28,063 nucleotides of DNA from an uncultured Mycoplasma sp. (GCA_905209745.1 CAJLUG010000001.1:1-28063); one strand, 5' to 3'. Positions 8,801-14,758 are shown, numbered from the stretch's first letter. Notes: generated by a model from the letters alone, not told the origin. A program made the numbers and translations.

Positions 8801-8830
8801 AACACTATTATCTTCACAGACAATAGTGTT
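8801..8830 (-). ncRNA. Hairpin with conserved 12-nt loop, copy 3
   Basis: Minus strand: AACACTATT pairs perfectly with AATAGTGTT (9 bp) around the loop GTCTGTGAAGAT. It stands 27 nt after the stop of the 190-aa gene at 8857. The 8474-8856 stretch has no convincing gene apart from these three structures. Confidence 0.55.
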
Positions 8831-8856
8831 AGAAATACAATCAAAATTATGTGGGA

Positions 8857-9429
8857 TTATTTAGTAGATTTATTTGCTTTTCTACGTTTAAGTTCAGCAT
8901 AAATTTCATCATCACTAACATTCTTAAACTTATTCTCTTGTTTATTATTATCAACAGATTGATTAACCATTTTAATCATTTCCTTATATTCTGCATTAGA
9001 AGTATCAATAATATGTTGACCTATAAAATGATTAATTTTAGTATTAGCTTCAACAATATTAATAATCATATCTTTAGCATATTTAGGAAAAACAGCAATA
9101 ATAGGCTTAAGTATATCTTTATCTTCAATTATACTATCCCAACGATTAATAAGCCAATCAAGTTCAAATCCATCTTTAGTAGCAAGTTTAATAATATCTT
9201 CTTGAGTTTTACCAAAATCATTAATATATTTTTGTTCTTTAAGAACATATACAAATAAAGCTAAACCTCTAACATATTGGTCTGGAGATAAACCTTTATC
9301 TTTAATATCATTAATGAATTTATTAAGAAGATTACAATCTTCTTTATATTTACAGGTATCACAAATAATACTATCACAAGATTTACCAAAAACTTCATCA
9401 AGAATAACTTTAATATTAATATTTTCCAT
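8857..9429 (-). CDS. Unknown 190-aa protein with N-terminal Cys cluster
   Basis: Not recognised. The N-terminal segment CDSIICDTCKYKEDCNLL (about residues 18-35) has four cysteines spaced like a small metal-binding site or Fe-S ligand set. The rest is largely helical and ends in a basic tail (AELKRRKANKSTK). There is no signal peptide or membrane segment. It lies 12 nt after the preceding gene's stop, within the leftward operon. Confidence 0.75.
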   Translation of the reverse strand: MENINIKVILDEVFGKSCDSIICDTCKYKEDCNLLNKFINDIKDKGLSPDQYVRGLALFVYVLKEQKYINDFGKTQEDIIKLATKDGFELDWLINRWDSIIEDKDILKPIIAVFPKYAKDMIINIVEANTKINHFIGQHIIDTSNAEYKEMIKMVNQSVDNNKQENKFKNVSDDEIYAELKRRKANKSTK

Positions 9430-9441
9430 AATTTTATTTAT

Positions 9442-9759
9442 TTAATCATAATAACCAAAAACATCATTTTCAGGGTCAACAATAGGACTATCATCAACTA
9501 TTGGTTCCCAAGCAATATCGTCAAAATCTTGACTTAGACATTCTGCATGAATTTCAACACCTTCAACATTATTATTGAAATATGTATCATCTTCAACAAA
9601 ATAAATATCAGTTCTTTCCATATCTTTATATATAAAATAAACTCCGAGTAGAGGATGATTATCATCAACTAGTTGACTATAACAAACCCAATAAACAAAA
9701 TGGATAAAAATGGCAGGCAAATGAGAATTAGCTTTAACAAGCTCAACAGCACTATCCAT
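9442..9759 (-). CDS. Unknown acidic 105-aa protein
   Basis: Not recognised. It has a hydrophobic first third (SHLPAIFIHFVYWVCYSQL) and a strongly acidic second half (VEDDTYFNNNVEGVEIHAE, IVDDSPIVDPENDVFGYYD). The ATG (9757-9759) is partly made of a dispersed repeat (9756-9773), so GAGGATGG at the start comes from the repeat. A second, diverged copy lies inside the gene and is read as DNHPLLGVYF. A -7-like TAAGTTTG lies just upstream (9782-9789), but no good -33 box is present. Confidence 0.65.
   Translation of the reverse strand: MDSAVELVKANSHLPAIFIHFVYWVCYSQLVDDNHPLLGVYFIYKDMERTDIYFVEDDTYFNNNVEGVEIHAECLSQDFDDIAWEPIVDDSPIVDPENDVFGYYD
9641..9657 (-). repeat. Dispersed GC-rich repeat, copy 4 (diverged)
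   Basis: Minus strand reads CATCCTCTACTCGGAGT, two changes from consensus in the G-run. It is read in frame within the 105-aa gene. Confidence 0.65.
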
Positions 9760-9773
9760 CCTCTACGGGGAGT
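9756..9773 (+). repeat. Dispersed GC-rich repeat, copy 5
   Basis: Reads CCATCCTCTACGGGGAGT. It overlaps the start codon of the 105-aa gene on the other strand and fills most of the 27-nt gap to the next gene. Confidence 0.75.
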
Positions 9774-9786
9774 CTATACTACAAAC

Positions 9787-10413
9787 TTAGCTAGCTTCAG
9801 AATCTTTATTCTTTTTATGAAGTTCAGTTTCAGTATCAATCATAATACCAATAACTTGCTGACTATCACTAGCAACATCAGCATGAGCTTTAACTAAAGC
9901 ATCAATGAATAAATCATCTGTATATCTATATTCTCTACGAAGACCACCATCAGCAGTAACTCTAAACTTATTCCATAAGAAATCAACATAAGCACCTTTA
10001 GAATTACATATTCTTCCATCATCTTCAAGAGTATGAAGAATATTAAGAGAAGTATGACGTCTAAATGCAGCATTGAATTTAACAATACAAACTACATCAA
10101 GAATATGTTGAGGAACATTAATTCCAACAGGAACACCACGTTTATCAGTCTTAGCATCTTTAAAATCATTATCTTCATTAGCTTGACTAACAACAGTAGT
10201 TTGTTCTTCCTGTTTACGAACTTTACTTTGTTTCTTCTTCCTAGCTTTATTCTTAGGCTGAACAGTTTCACTACTAACAACAGCATTAATTTGTGTATCT
10301 TCTTCAGGAACAACAAGTTTACCTTCTTGTTTAGCTTCTTCTAAACTTTCAGCCATAGTTTTCTTTCTAGGCTTAGATTGAACATTACTAGTAACATTAT
10401 CAAAATTTACCAT
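9787..10413 (-). CDS. Unknown 208-aa protein with disordered basic N-terminus
   Basis: Not recognised. Residues 1-100 are low-complexity and highly charged (SKPRKKTMAESLEEAKQEGK, NKARKKKQSKVRKQEEQ). From about 95 a folded domain begins (GINVPQHILDVVCIVKFNAAFRRHTSLNILHTLEDDGRI) with strands and helices that could be DNA- or protein-binding. It is followed by a charged tail. There is no membrane segment. A candidate promoter lies 40 nt upstream. Confidence 0.75.
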   Translation of the reverse strand: MVNFDNVTSNVQSKPRKKTMAESLEEAKQEGKLVVPEEDTQINAVVSSETVQPKNKARKKKQSKVRKQEEQTTVVSQANEDNDFKDAKTDKRGVPVGINVPQHILDVVCIVKFNAAFRRHTSLNILHTLEDDGRICNSKGAYVDFLWNKFRVTADGGLRREYRYTDDLFIDALVKAHADVASDSQQVIGIMIDTETELHKKNKDSEAS

Positions 10414-10451
10414 AACACTTATAAGTTTAAGATTAATATTATTATCAGTAG

Positions 10452-10481
10452 CAATATTACTCTACTGAACAACACGACAAA
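10452..10481 (-). promoter_or_regulatory. Candidate promoter for the 208-aa gene
   Basis: Minus strand TTTG (10478-10481), 18 nt, then TAATATTG (10452-10459). This is one mismatch from the Bacteroidetes TTTG-N19-TAnnTTTG pattern, and the spacing is one short. It sits about 40 nt upstream of the ATG at 10413. Confidence 0.4.
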
Positions 10482-10554
10482 TATAATAATTAAATATAAT
10501 ACTCCAAATATATTATAATTTATTTATACTATAATTCTAACTAATAATCAATAG

Positions 10555-10731
10555 CTATATTAAAATAACTAAAATAGTTATAGCAATAGGAATTAACTTA
10601 CCACGAGTATAATAAATATCAATAGTATCAAGAGTATCATTAGTATAAAGAGAATCAGTAATATCAAGAATATCAAGAACATCATTAGTAATACCACCAG
10701 TAATATTAGCATGACTAGTATTAATAGTCAT
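10555..10731 (-). CDS. Small C-terminally anchored membrane protein, 58 aa
   Basis: A short gene with ATG at 10729-10731 and stop TAG at 10555-10557. The soluble part is rich in T, D and I (GGITNDVLDILDITDSLY). The last 15 residues after a basic GK (LIPIAITILVILI) form a membrane segment, so it looks like a tail-anchored protein. Codon choice (ACT, GAT, GTT) matches the real genes of this genome. Function unknown. It is separated from the next gene downstream by 141 nt. Confidence 0.55.
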   Translation of the reverse strand: MTINTSHANITGGITNDVLDILDITDSLYTNDTLDTIDIYYTRGKLIPIAITILVILI

Positions 10732-10790
10732 TATAATACTGATAGTATTAATAGTGCTATTATTAACTAGAACTAATGCTATTGGTAATT

Positions 10791-11030
10791 ATGACTAGAA
10801 GTCTTATTAGACTTGATAGTATTGTTAGAGCTAGTCTTAATGACGATTGTATGACTAATAGTCATGACGAACATCAATGAGATGATAATGACGATACTAT
10901 GACTGAAACTGATAGTGATATAACTAGAGGTTATAGAGGTTATAATGAAAGGTTATAGAGAGTATAACTAGAGGTTATAATGCTGGAACTAGAGATTATG
11001 ATAGTATAACGAGAAGTTATAGGAGAGAAA
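10791..11030. repeat. AT-rich cluster of imperfect direct repeats and small inverted repeats
   Basis: ATAACTAGAGGTTATA occurs exactly twice (10920-10935, 10964-10979), with partial copies between and after them (GAGGTTATAATG, AAAGGTTATAG, TAACGAGAAGTTATAGG). Small hairpins such as ATGACT-AAT-AGTCAT lie just before. No convincing gene is seen. The arrangement resembles a set of protein-binding sites. Confidence 0.45.
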
Positions 11031-11546
11031 GAGAAGGAGTTGGAGCAATAGGTTTAGATTGATTATTAGGAGTGTTATTAGGAGGATGAAGAGGATTAGG
11101 AAGAATACCAGCAGGACTAGTCTCTTCAGCATGACCATCTCGACCCTTATCTCCACATTTACCACTACCACAATCATTCTCATCTCCACCATCAACCTCA
11201 ATTTAACCCTATTTGAACCACATCCAACTCCACCATCTCATTCTCCACGAAATCCACATTCACCACTTTCATCTCCATATCCTCTTTCTCCACATTCAAT
11301 ACCTCTCGTCACATCTAATTTCACTTCTATAACTTTTTGTTATGAGAGTAAATCTCCATGACCAATATCAGTATCAATACCAGTCACGACAGTCATACCA
11401 ACATCATCTTGTTTCACAAGATGAGTTGTTGTAAGTTCACTAACATAACTAGTCTTATCATTACCAATAGCAATATCAGTATAAATATCTTTCGCTGATT
11501 CTAGGGTATAATATATATATATAATATACTTCGTATATAATATATA
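11017..11546 (-). pseudogene. Decayed gene for Gly-rich/Pro-rich protein
   Basis: Read leftward, one frame gives coding-like peptide (ESAKDIYTDIAIGNDKTSYV, then KQDDVGMTVVTGIDTDIGHG) up to a TAA at 11340. The same frame then continues as a Gly/Cys/Glu-rich stretch (GIECGERGYGDESGECGFRG) up to a TGA. Near 11205 the sense switches to another frame (GGDENDCGSGKCGDKGRDG, then a Pro/Asn tail, PNPLHPPNNTPNNQSKP) and ends in TAA at 11017. No start codon precedes the first part; an AT-only hairpin sits where it should be. This pattern fits a gene broken by two stops and a frameshift. The alternative is chance low-complexity sequence. Confidence 0.35.
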
Positions 11547-11550
11547 TTAT
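11508..11550. other. Long AT-only hairpin
   Basis: Runs of alternating A and T on both sides of ACTTCGT form a long hairpin with TATAC/GTATA next to the loop. It stands 30 nt downstream of the 102-aa gene's stop. No T-run follows on the minus strand, so a terminator role is doubtful. It could be a cruciform or an RNA end-protecting stem. Confidence 0.4.
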
Positions 11551-11580
11551 AAGAAAAAAATTTACATGGCATTTATCTAG

Positions 11581-11889
11581 TTAATCAGCTTTAGTTTCAT
11601 CATTACATTCGCTATCGTTATAATCTCGACCAAATATACCACATTCGTAATCATCAAGACTATTATTAATAATACGAGCGATACTTTTTAATTTACCAGC
11701 AATACCAAGTCTGCTCTTATTAACACTATCATATATTTTTGTTATATCTTCAGCATTACCATTAGTAGTAATATCAGTAATAGCAAGAAGAATATCATCA
11801 TTAGTAGGATGAAGATTAATAAGTTCAATAGAAGTAATAGAATTATCATTCTCAACTTCAATAGTAGTAATAATACGATGTACTTTCAT
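11581..11889 (-). CDS. Unknown acidic 102-aa protein
   Basis: Not recognised. It begins MKVHRIITTIEVENDNSI and has a mixed strand/helix pattern, a basic patch (SRLGIAGKLKSIARI) and an acidic C-terminus (DYNDSECNDETKAD). There is no membrane segment. It is a separate unit: behind it is the SSB terminator, and in front are a copy of the early-promoter box (11982-12001) and two near-identical 14-nt sites (11905, 11942). This suggests tight regulation. Confidence 0.7.
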   Translation of the reverse strand: MKVHRIITTIEVENDNSITSIELINLHPTNDDILLAITDITTNGNAEDITKIYDSVNKSRLGIAGKLKSIARIINNSLDDYECGIFGRDYNDSECNDETKAD

Positions 11890-11904
11890 GATGTTTAATA
11901 TTAG

Positions 11905-11955
11905 GACAAGACTTATCAGAACTTACAGCTAGGTCTTGATTGACAAGTCTTATCA
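11905..11955. promoter_or_regulatory. Paired 14-nt direct repeats, candidate operator
   Basis: GACAAGACTTATCA (11905-11918) and GACAAGTCTTATCA (11942-11955) differ in one base and are 37 nt apart. They lie between the promoter box and the ATG at 11889, where a repressor or activator could bind. Confidence 0.45.
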
Positions 11956-11976
11956 GACTGTTAAGTTCGTTTGCTG

Positions 11977-12001
11977 CAATCTATTTAATGTTGATAATGA
12001 G
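11977..12001 (-). promoter_or_regulatory. Early-promoter box, copy 3
   Basis: Minus strand CTCATTATCAACATTAAATA (11982-12001) is identical to two other copies and is followed by GATTG, giving TAnnTTG. It lies about 95 nt upstream of the 102-aa gene. Confidence 0.5.
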
Positions 12002-12049
12002 CATTTCGAGGTTGAACACTAGCAACAGCATCAGCAAAACTATTGTTGA

Positions 12050-12085
12050 TAACACAAACGCTACCAACCCGAAGGTCAGTAGCGT
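12050..12085 (-). terminator. Rho-independent terminator after SSB
   Basis: Minus strand ACGCTACTGACC-TTCG-GGTTGGTAGCGT is a 12-bp stem (two G-U) with a C(UUCG)G tetraloop, followed by TTTGTGTT. It ends 9 nt past the SSB stop, so SSB has its own transcript end. Confidence 0.65.
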
Positions 12086-12093
12086 CATGTTCA

Positions 12094-12843
12094 TTAGAAT
12101 GGCAAATCGTCATCACTCATTGCAGTAGAAACAAAACTAGCCGCTTTAGCTTTAGCCTCACGCTTGGCAGCAATGGCAGCACGAGTGTCCTCCATAATCT
12201 GCTTAATAAGTACATTATATGCACCAACAAGAACAGGGTCAGCAGGCTGTTCGATACCTACAATATGATATACATATCGGTCATAATCCACAACATTGTA
12301 AAGATTATCTTTACGAGTAAACGGATTACGGTCTTGTACACCAGCAGGTACAAACTGGCAAAGAACTTTAACAGCAACACCAGTCAGATACATACTAGCA
12401 AAGCCAGCTTCAGCAGCCTCGCCAACATAGTTGACAAATCTACCGTAGAACTTGTCTTTGCGCATTACAAGCAGTATCTGATTGAATGGCATCTGAACAG
12501 CACCAAGCATACCCATTCGATGTGTACCATCAGGCATACTTTGAGCACCTTTGACAGGACTAGCAATAGTAACAAACGCATTGAGATAAGATTTGCCATT
12601 ACGACCTGTACGTTCTTGACAATCAATATTAGTAATGACAGTAGTCATTACATAACTATGACCATCAGTACAAATGCGTCTAACAACATCATCAATGGTT
12701 TCTACTTGCGCAGAACTTTGGTTATCTGTATCAACAGTAGGTTGAACAGGTTGGTTAACACTAGTAGTTTGTTCAACTACATTAACACTCTCAGGAGCAG
12801 CAGCACCTTGTGCAGCTTGTGCTAAATCTTTAACGTCTGGCAT
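12094..12843 (-). CDS. ssb: Single-stranded DNA-binding protein
   Basis: A 249-aa SSB. The last residues, MSDDDLPF, are the classic acidic SSB tip that docks partner proteins. An OB-fold-like core spans about residues 50-210 (VMTTVITNIDCQERTGRNGK, YLNAFVTIASPV). The first 50 residues are an Ala/Gln/Val-rich flexible region, so the protein is longer than typical 150-180 aa bacterial SSBs. The start at 12843 (MPDVKDLAQ) is chosen because a longer start would lie in the promoter box. It coats single strands at the phage fork. Its G+C is visibly higher than in neighbouring genes, with GCA/CTG/ACC-type codons, which may mean high expression or separate ancestry. It has its own promoter box and terminator. 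Confidence 0.85.
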   Translation of the reverse strand: MPDVKDLAQAAQGAAAPESVNVVEQTTSVNQPVQPTVDTDNQSSAQVETIDDVVRRICTDGHSYVMTTVITNIDCQERTGRNGKSYLNAFVTIASPVKGAQSMPDGTHRMGMLGAVQMPFNQILLVMRKDKFYGRFVNYVGEAAEAGFASMYLTGVAVKVLCQFVPAGVQDRNPFTRKDNLYNVVDYDRYVYHIVGIEQPADPVLVGAYNVLIKQIMEDTRAAIAAKREAKAKAASFVSTAMSDDDLPF

Positions 12844-12906
12844 GACTATTAAGTATTTAATTACGCTAATCAGTAGCATTACTGACAGTTGTTTTCGTTT
12901 CAACTG

Positions 12907-12931
12907 CAAAGTATTTAATGTTGATAATGAG
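12907..12931 (-). promoter_or_regulatory. Early-promoter box, copy 2 (SSB)
   Basis: Minus strand CTCATTATCAACATTAAATA (12912-12931) followed by CTTTG (TACTTTG). It lies about 70 nt upstream of the SSB start at 12843. Confidence 0.55.
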
Positions 12932-12941
12932 CAACATCATC

Positions 12942-12963
12942 TAGTAGAGATTAATCTCTACTA
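12942..12963. other. Perfect 22-bp palindrome
   Basis: TAGTAGAGA-TTAA-TCTCTACTA is a perfect palindrome. It covers the stop codon of the 51-aa gene and ends 11 nt before the SSB promoter box. It could be a dimer-binding operator or a weak transcript-end hairpin; no T-run follows. Confidence 0.5.
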
Positions 12964-13106
12964 AGATAACTAACAATAGCCGATAGTATTCCAAATACAA
13001 CAGCAGTAATTTGTTCATCACTAGTTGGTTCTACTTTCAATGCTAGTATGATAGCTGGCATCATCAGTATGATTGCAATTAACAACAATGGTTTGTTTGT
13101 TTTCAT
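12951..13106 (-). CDS. Small two-helix membrane protein, 51 aa
   Basis: ATG at 13104-13106, TAA at 12951-12953. The protein starts MKTNKPLLLIAIILMMPAII, a basic N-terminus followed by a membrane segment. After a short polar linker (KVEPTSDEQ) comes a second hydrophobic stretch (ITAVVFGILSAIVSYL). It is small enough to be a holin-like or host-membrane-modifying early protein, but there is no family match. It has its own copy of the early-promoter box 51 nt upstream, and the palindrome at its stop. Confidence 0.6.
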   Translation of the reverse strand: MKTNKPLLLIAIILMMPAIILALKVEPTSDEQITAVVFGILSAIVSYLSRD

Positions 13107-13151
13107 AATGATTAGTGTTAATAGTTAGTAATGTAATGAGATGAATAATCT

Positions 13152-13176
13152 CAATATATTTAATGTTGATAATGAG
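13152..13176 (-). promoter_or_regulatory. Early-promoter box, copy 1
   Basis: Minus strand CTCATTATCAACATTAAATA (13157-13176) followed by TATTG. It lies 51 nt upstream of the 51-aa membrane protein gene. Confidence 0.5.
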
Positions 13177-13196
13177 AGCGAGAACTTTACTTTCTC

Positions 13197-13445
13197 CTAG
13201 AACTTGACGGGGGTAGTCAAGTCCAATTTAATGACCCACCCCTTATACTCACTAGCCTTACTAACATACCAATATACACTATTTTCACTCTAATTATTAC
13301 CATTACTATCATTTTCACTATCACTCTCATTATAACTTTTCATTTCATTTTCATTATCGTTACCTTTATTACCTTCATCTTCATTATTTCCATTATCTTC
13401 GCCCTCATCTTTATAATTATCATCATTTTTATCATCGCATTTAAC
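13197..13445 (-). other. Coding-like extension of the RepL-like frame past two stops
   Basis: After the TGA at 13446-13448 the same frame stays open for 51 acidic codons (DDKNDDNYKDEGEDNGNN...) to a TAG at 13290. It then gives 30 more protein-like codons (VYWYVSKASEYKGW...TPVKF) to TAG at 13197. A 9-bp hairpin (13200-13224) sits at the end. See the findings for readthrough versus decay. Confidence 0.4.
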
Positions 13446-14102
13446 TCAGTCCTCACCAATATCTACAACTTCAGTTGCATACAAATCTTTATTAGCAATT
13501 ACAATACCTTTATCAGTATCATTTTTAAATAAAACAAATTTATCAACTATAAGTCTATCTTTATCATCAAAAGTTTTTATTAATTTAGCTTCACTAATAA
13601 TATTAATAAGTTTGTTAACATCACCCCTAAATATGTAAATAGGATTAACAACATAAATATTTCTAATATTAGTTCTTTTAATAATATTTTCATCTTCAAG
13701 ATAAGCAATAGCATTATAATAATCTCTATAATTAGGTTTAACTAAACCATAACCTTTAATTAAATCATGAGAAATATAAATAACATTACTATTAAATTTA
13801 ATATTTTCAGCAATATAACCAATAAAAGAAATAATAACAGCATATCTATTTTTTCTTATTATATCCCAAACTCTCATACCAATAGTAACAAAATTACGTT
13901 TAATACCAACTTCTTTACTAAGATGATAACCATTATCAAATTCAGCAACTATACCAGTTCTGGTACTTTTATTATAACTAAAAGGATTAGCAACAACAAG
14001 TCTTTGTTTTTCAAATTCTTCTAAACAATCAGCATTATAACAAACATCATTAACAAGTTTATTATAAACTTTAGTAGGTTTAAAATCTTCTTTAAAAGTC
14101 AT
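13446..14102 (-). CDS. Winged-helix replication-initiator-like protein (RepL-type)
   Basis: A 218-aa protein. Residues about 75-165 match the layout of RepL-type plasmid initiators. A helical segment (MRVWDIIRKNRYAVIISFIGYI) is followed by HTH-like helices (NYRDYYNAIAYLEDENIIKR, the recognition region). A beta wing follows, ending in YVVNPIYIFRGDVNK; 'NP...F.G' before a charged helix is typical of RepL. It may bind the phage origin or act as a transcription regulator. It is the first leftward gene from the divergence point, and two 28-nt direct repeats lie 52 nt upstream. The frame continues after the TGA (see 13197-13445), so the gene may once have encoded about 300 aa. Confidence 0.6.
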   Translation of the reverse strand: MTFKEDFKPTKVYNKLVNDVCYNADCLEEFEKQRLVVANPFSYNKSTRTGIVAEFDNGYHLSKEVGIKRNFVTIGMRVWDIIRKNRYAVIISFIGYIAENIKFNSNVIYISHDLIKGYGLVKPNYRDYYNAIAYLEDENIIKRTNIRNIYVVNPIYIFRGDVNKLINIISEAKLIKTFDDKDRLIVDKFVLFKNDTDKGIVIANKDLYATEVVDIGED

Positions 14103-14153
14103 AACAATAATAGTATTAAGTTTAACATAAAAATATATTACTCTAGGAAATGT

Positions 14154-14224
14154 CGAAATCTATTCCATGTATGGTATAAATATAGCAAATAAATAGCGAA
14201 ATCTATTCCATGTATGGTATAAAT
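14154..14224. repeat. Two identical 28-nt direct repeats upstream of the RepL-like gene
   Basis: 14154-14181 and 14197-14224 are identical (starting CGAAATCTATTCCATG), with a 43-nt period and a CCAT/ATGG inverted core. Read leftward each gives TAGATTTCG, near the TAnnTTTG box. Candidate iterons or operator/promoter repeats. Confidence 0.6.
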
Positions 14225-14333
14225 TAGTATTTATAACTTATTGATAATCAAGTAATTATAAGTTAGCAATAGTATCTATATAGATATATTATATATAATA
14301 TTTAATATAATCAGCATTAATAGATTCACTGTG

Positions 14334-14380
14334 ACCCGCTCCGAGCTTCGCTCTCCGCTCAACTCCCCGTGGAGGATGAA
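14334..14380 (-). repeat. Dispersed GC-rich repeat, copy 6, with GC-rich arm
   Basis: The core at 14362-14378 reads CATCCTCCACGGGGAGT on the minus strand, an exact consensus copy. The arm at 14334-14361 (GACCCGCTCCGAGCTTCG...) resembles the arm of copy 8. With copy 7 it forms a perfect 19-bp inverted repeat. Confidence 0.75.
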
Positions 14381-14479
14381 TATAATCAGTATCAATCACA
14401 TCAAGTTAATCAATACTATAATCAATATCATTATCTCTATTAATATTATTACTGCTAATATGATTAAATCTAACTCATC

Positions 14480-14498
14480 TTCATCCTCCACGGGGAGT
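14480..14498 (+). repeat. Dispersed GC-rich repeat, copy 7
   Basis: Reads TTCATCCTCCACGGGGAGT, the exact reverse complement of 14362-14380, 99 nt away. Confidence 0.8.
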
Positions 14499-14561
14499 AT
14501 GACTTGCATATTTATAATCGTATAATCCTCTACGATTGAAATGTTAAAAATAGTTTTTCTC

Positions 14562-14591
14562 TTGGTAGATTCATTCAAACTCTTACATTTG
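14562..14591 (+). promoter_or_regulatory. Bacteroidetes-type promoter for the rightward arm
   Basis: TTG (14562-14564), 19 nt, then TACATTTG (14584-14591): a full match to the Bacteroides -33/-7 pattern. It lies 17 nt before the first rightward ATG (14609) and probably drives the virion/lysis operon. Confidence 0.65.
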
Positions 14592-14608
14592 CTAAAAACA
14601 ATTAAGTT

Positions 14609-14749
14609 ATGGGTAAAGATAAAAGTGAAACTAAACCTAAATACACTAGAGAATTTCATAGTGGTGAAAGGAATAAAAAAGAAGTTAAAGTTCCAAGTAA
14701 ACTTAAACTTGGAAATATTGGTATTGATAGTATTATTAAAACTAAATAA
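14609..14749 (+). CDS. Small basic protein, 46 aa
   Basis: ATG at 14609, TAA at 14747. It starts MGKDKSETKPKYTREFHSG and is rich in Lys and Glu with a short hydrophobic end (LGNIGIDSIIKTK). It is the first gene after the rightward promoter and lies 9 nt before the next gene. Codon use matches the arm. Function unknown. Confidence 0.6.
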   Translation: MGKDKSETKPKYTREFHSGERNKKEVKVPSKLKLGNIGIDSIIKTK

Positions 14750-14758
14750 TTTAGTGTT

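Larger units (their letters stand above)
14225..14608. other. Divergence region without a convincing gene
   Basis: This stretch separates the leftward and rightward arms. It contains AT-rich sequence (14280-14310), two dispersed repeats in inverted orientation (14362-14380, 14480-14498) around a 99-nt AT-rich core, a GC-rich arm (14334-14361), and the rightward promoter at 14562-14591. Short possible peptides across the repeats are not convincing as genes. Confidence 0.6.

Noticed and set aside
8551..8844. 97-aa very hydrophobic leftward reading frame
   Set aside because: Leu/Ile/Val-only composition is a frame artefact of AT-rich sequence; the conserved hairpins explain the region better.
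10776..10880. 34-aa rightward peptide (MLLVIMTRSLIRLDS...)
   Set aside because: Too short, opposite strand to the arm, in a repeat-rich stretch.
11059..11361. 100-aa rightward frame rich in Ser, Thr and Pro
   Set aside because: Opposite to the surrounding genes and the complement of the coding-like leftward peptide.
11981..12094. 37-aa hydrophobic reading frame (MNMTLLTFGLVAFVLS...) coupled to the SSB stop by TAATG
   Set aside because: It runs straight through the SSB terminator hairpin and the promoter box; the hydrophobic character follows from their T-rich sequence.
14376..14509. Short reading frames on both strands across the inverted repeat pair (49 aa rightward, 37 aa leftward with a membrane-like stretch)
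   Set aside because: Composition is almost only I, N, L and S from AT-rich bases, and both ends are made of repeat sequence.
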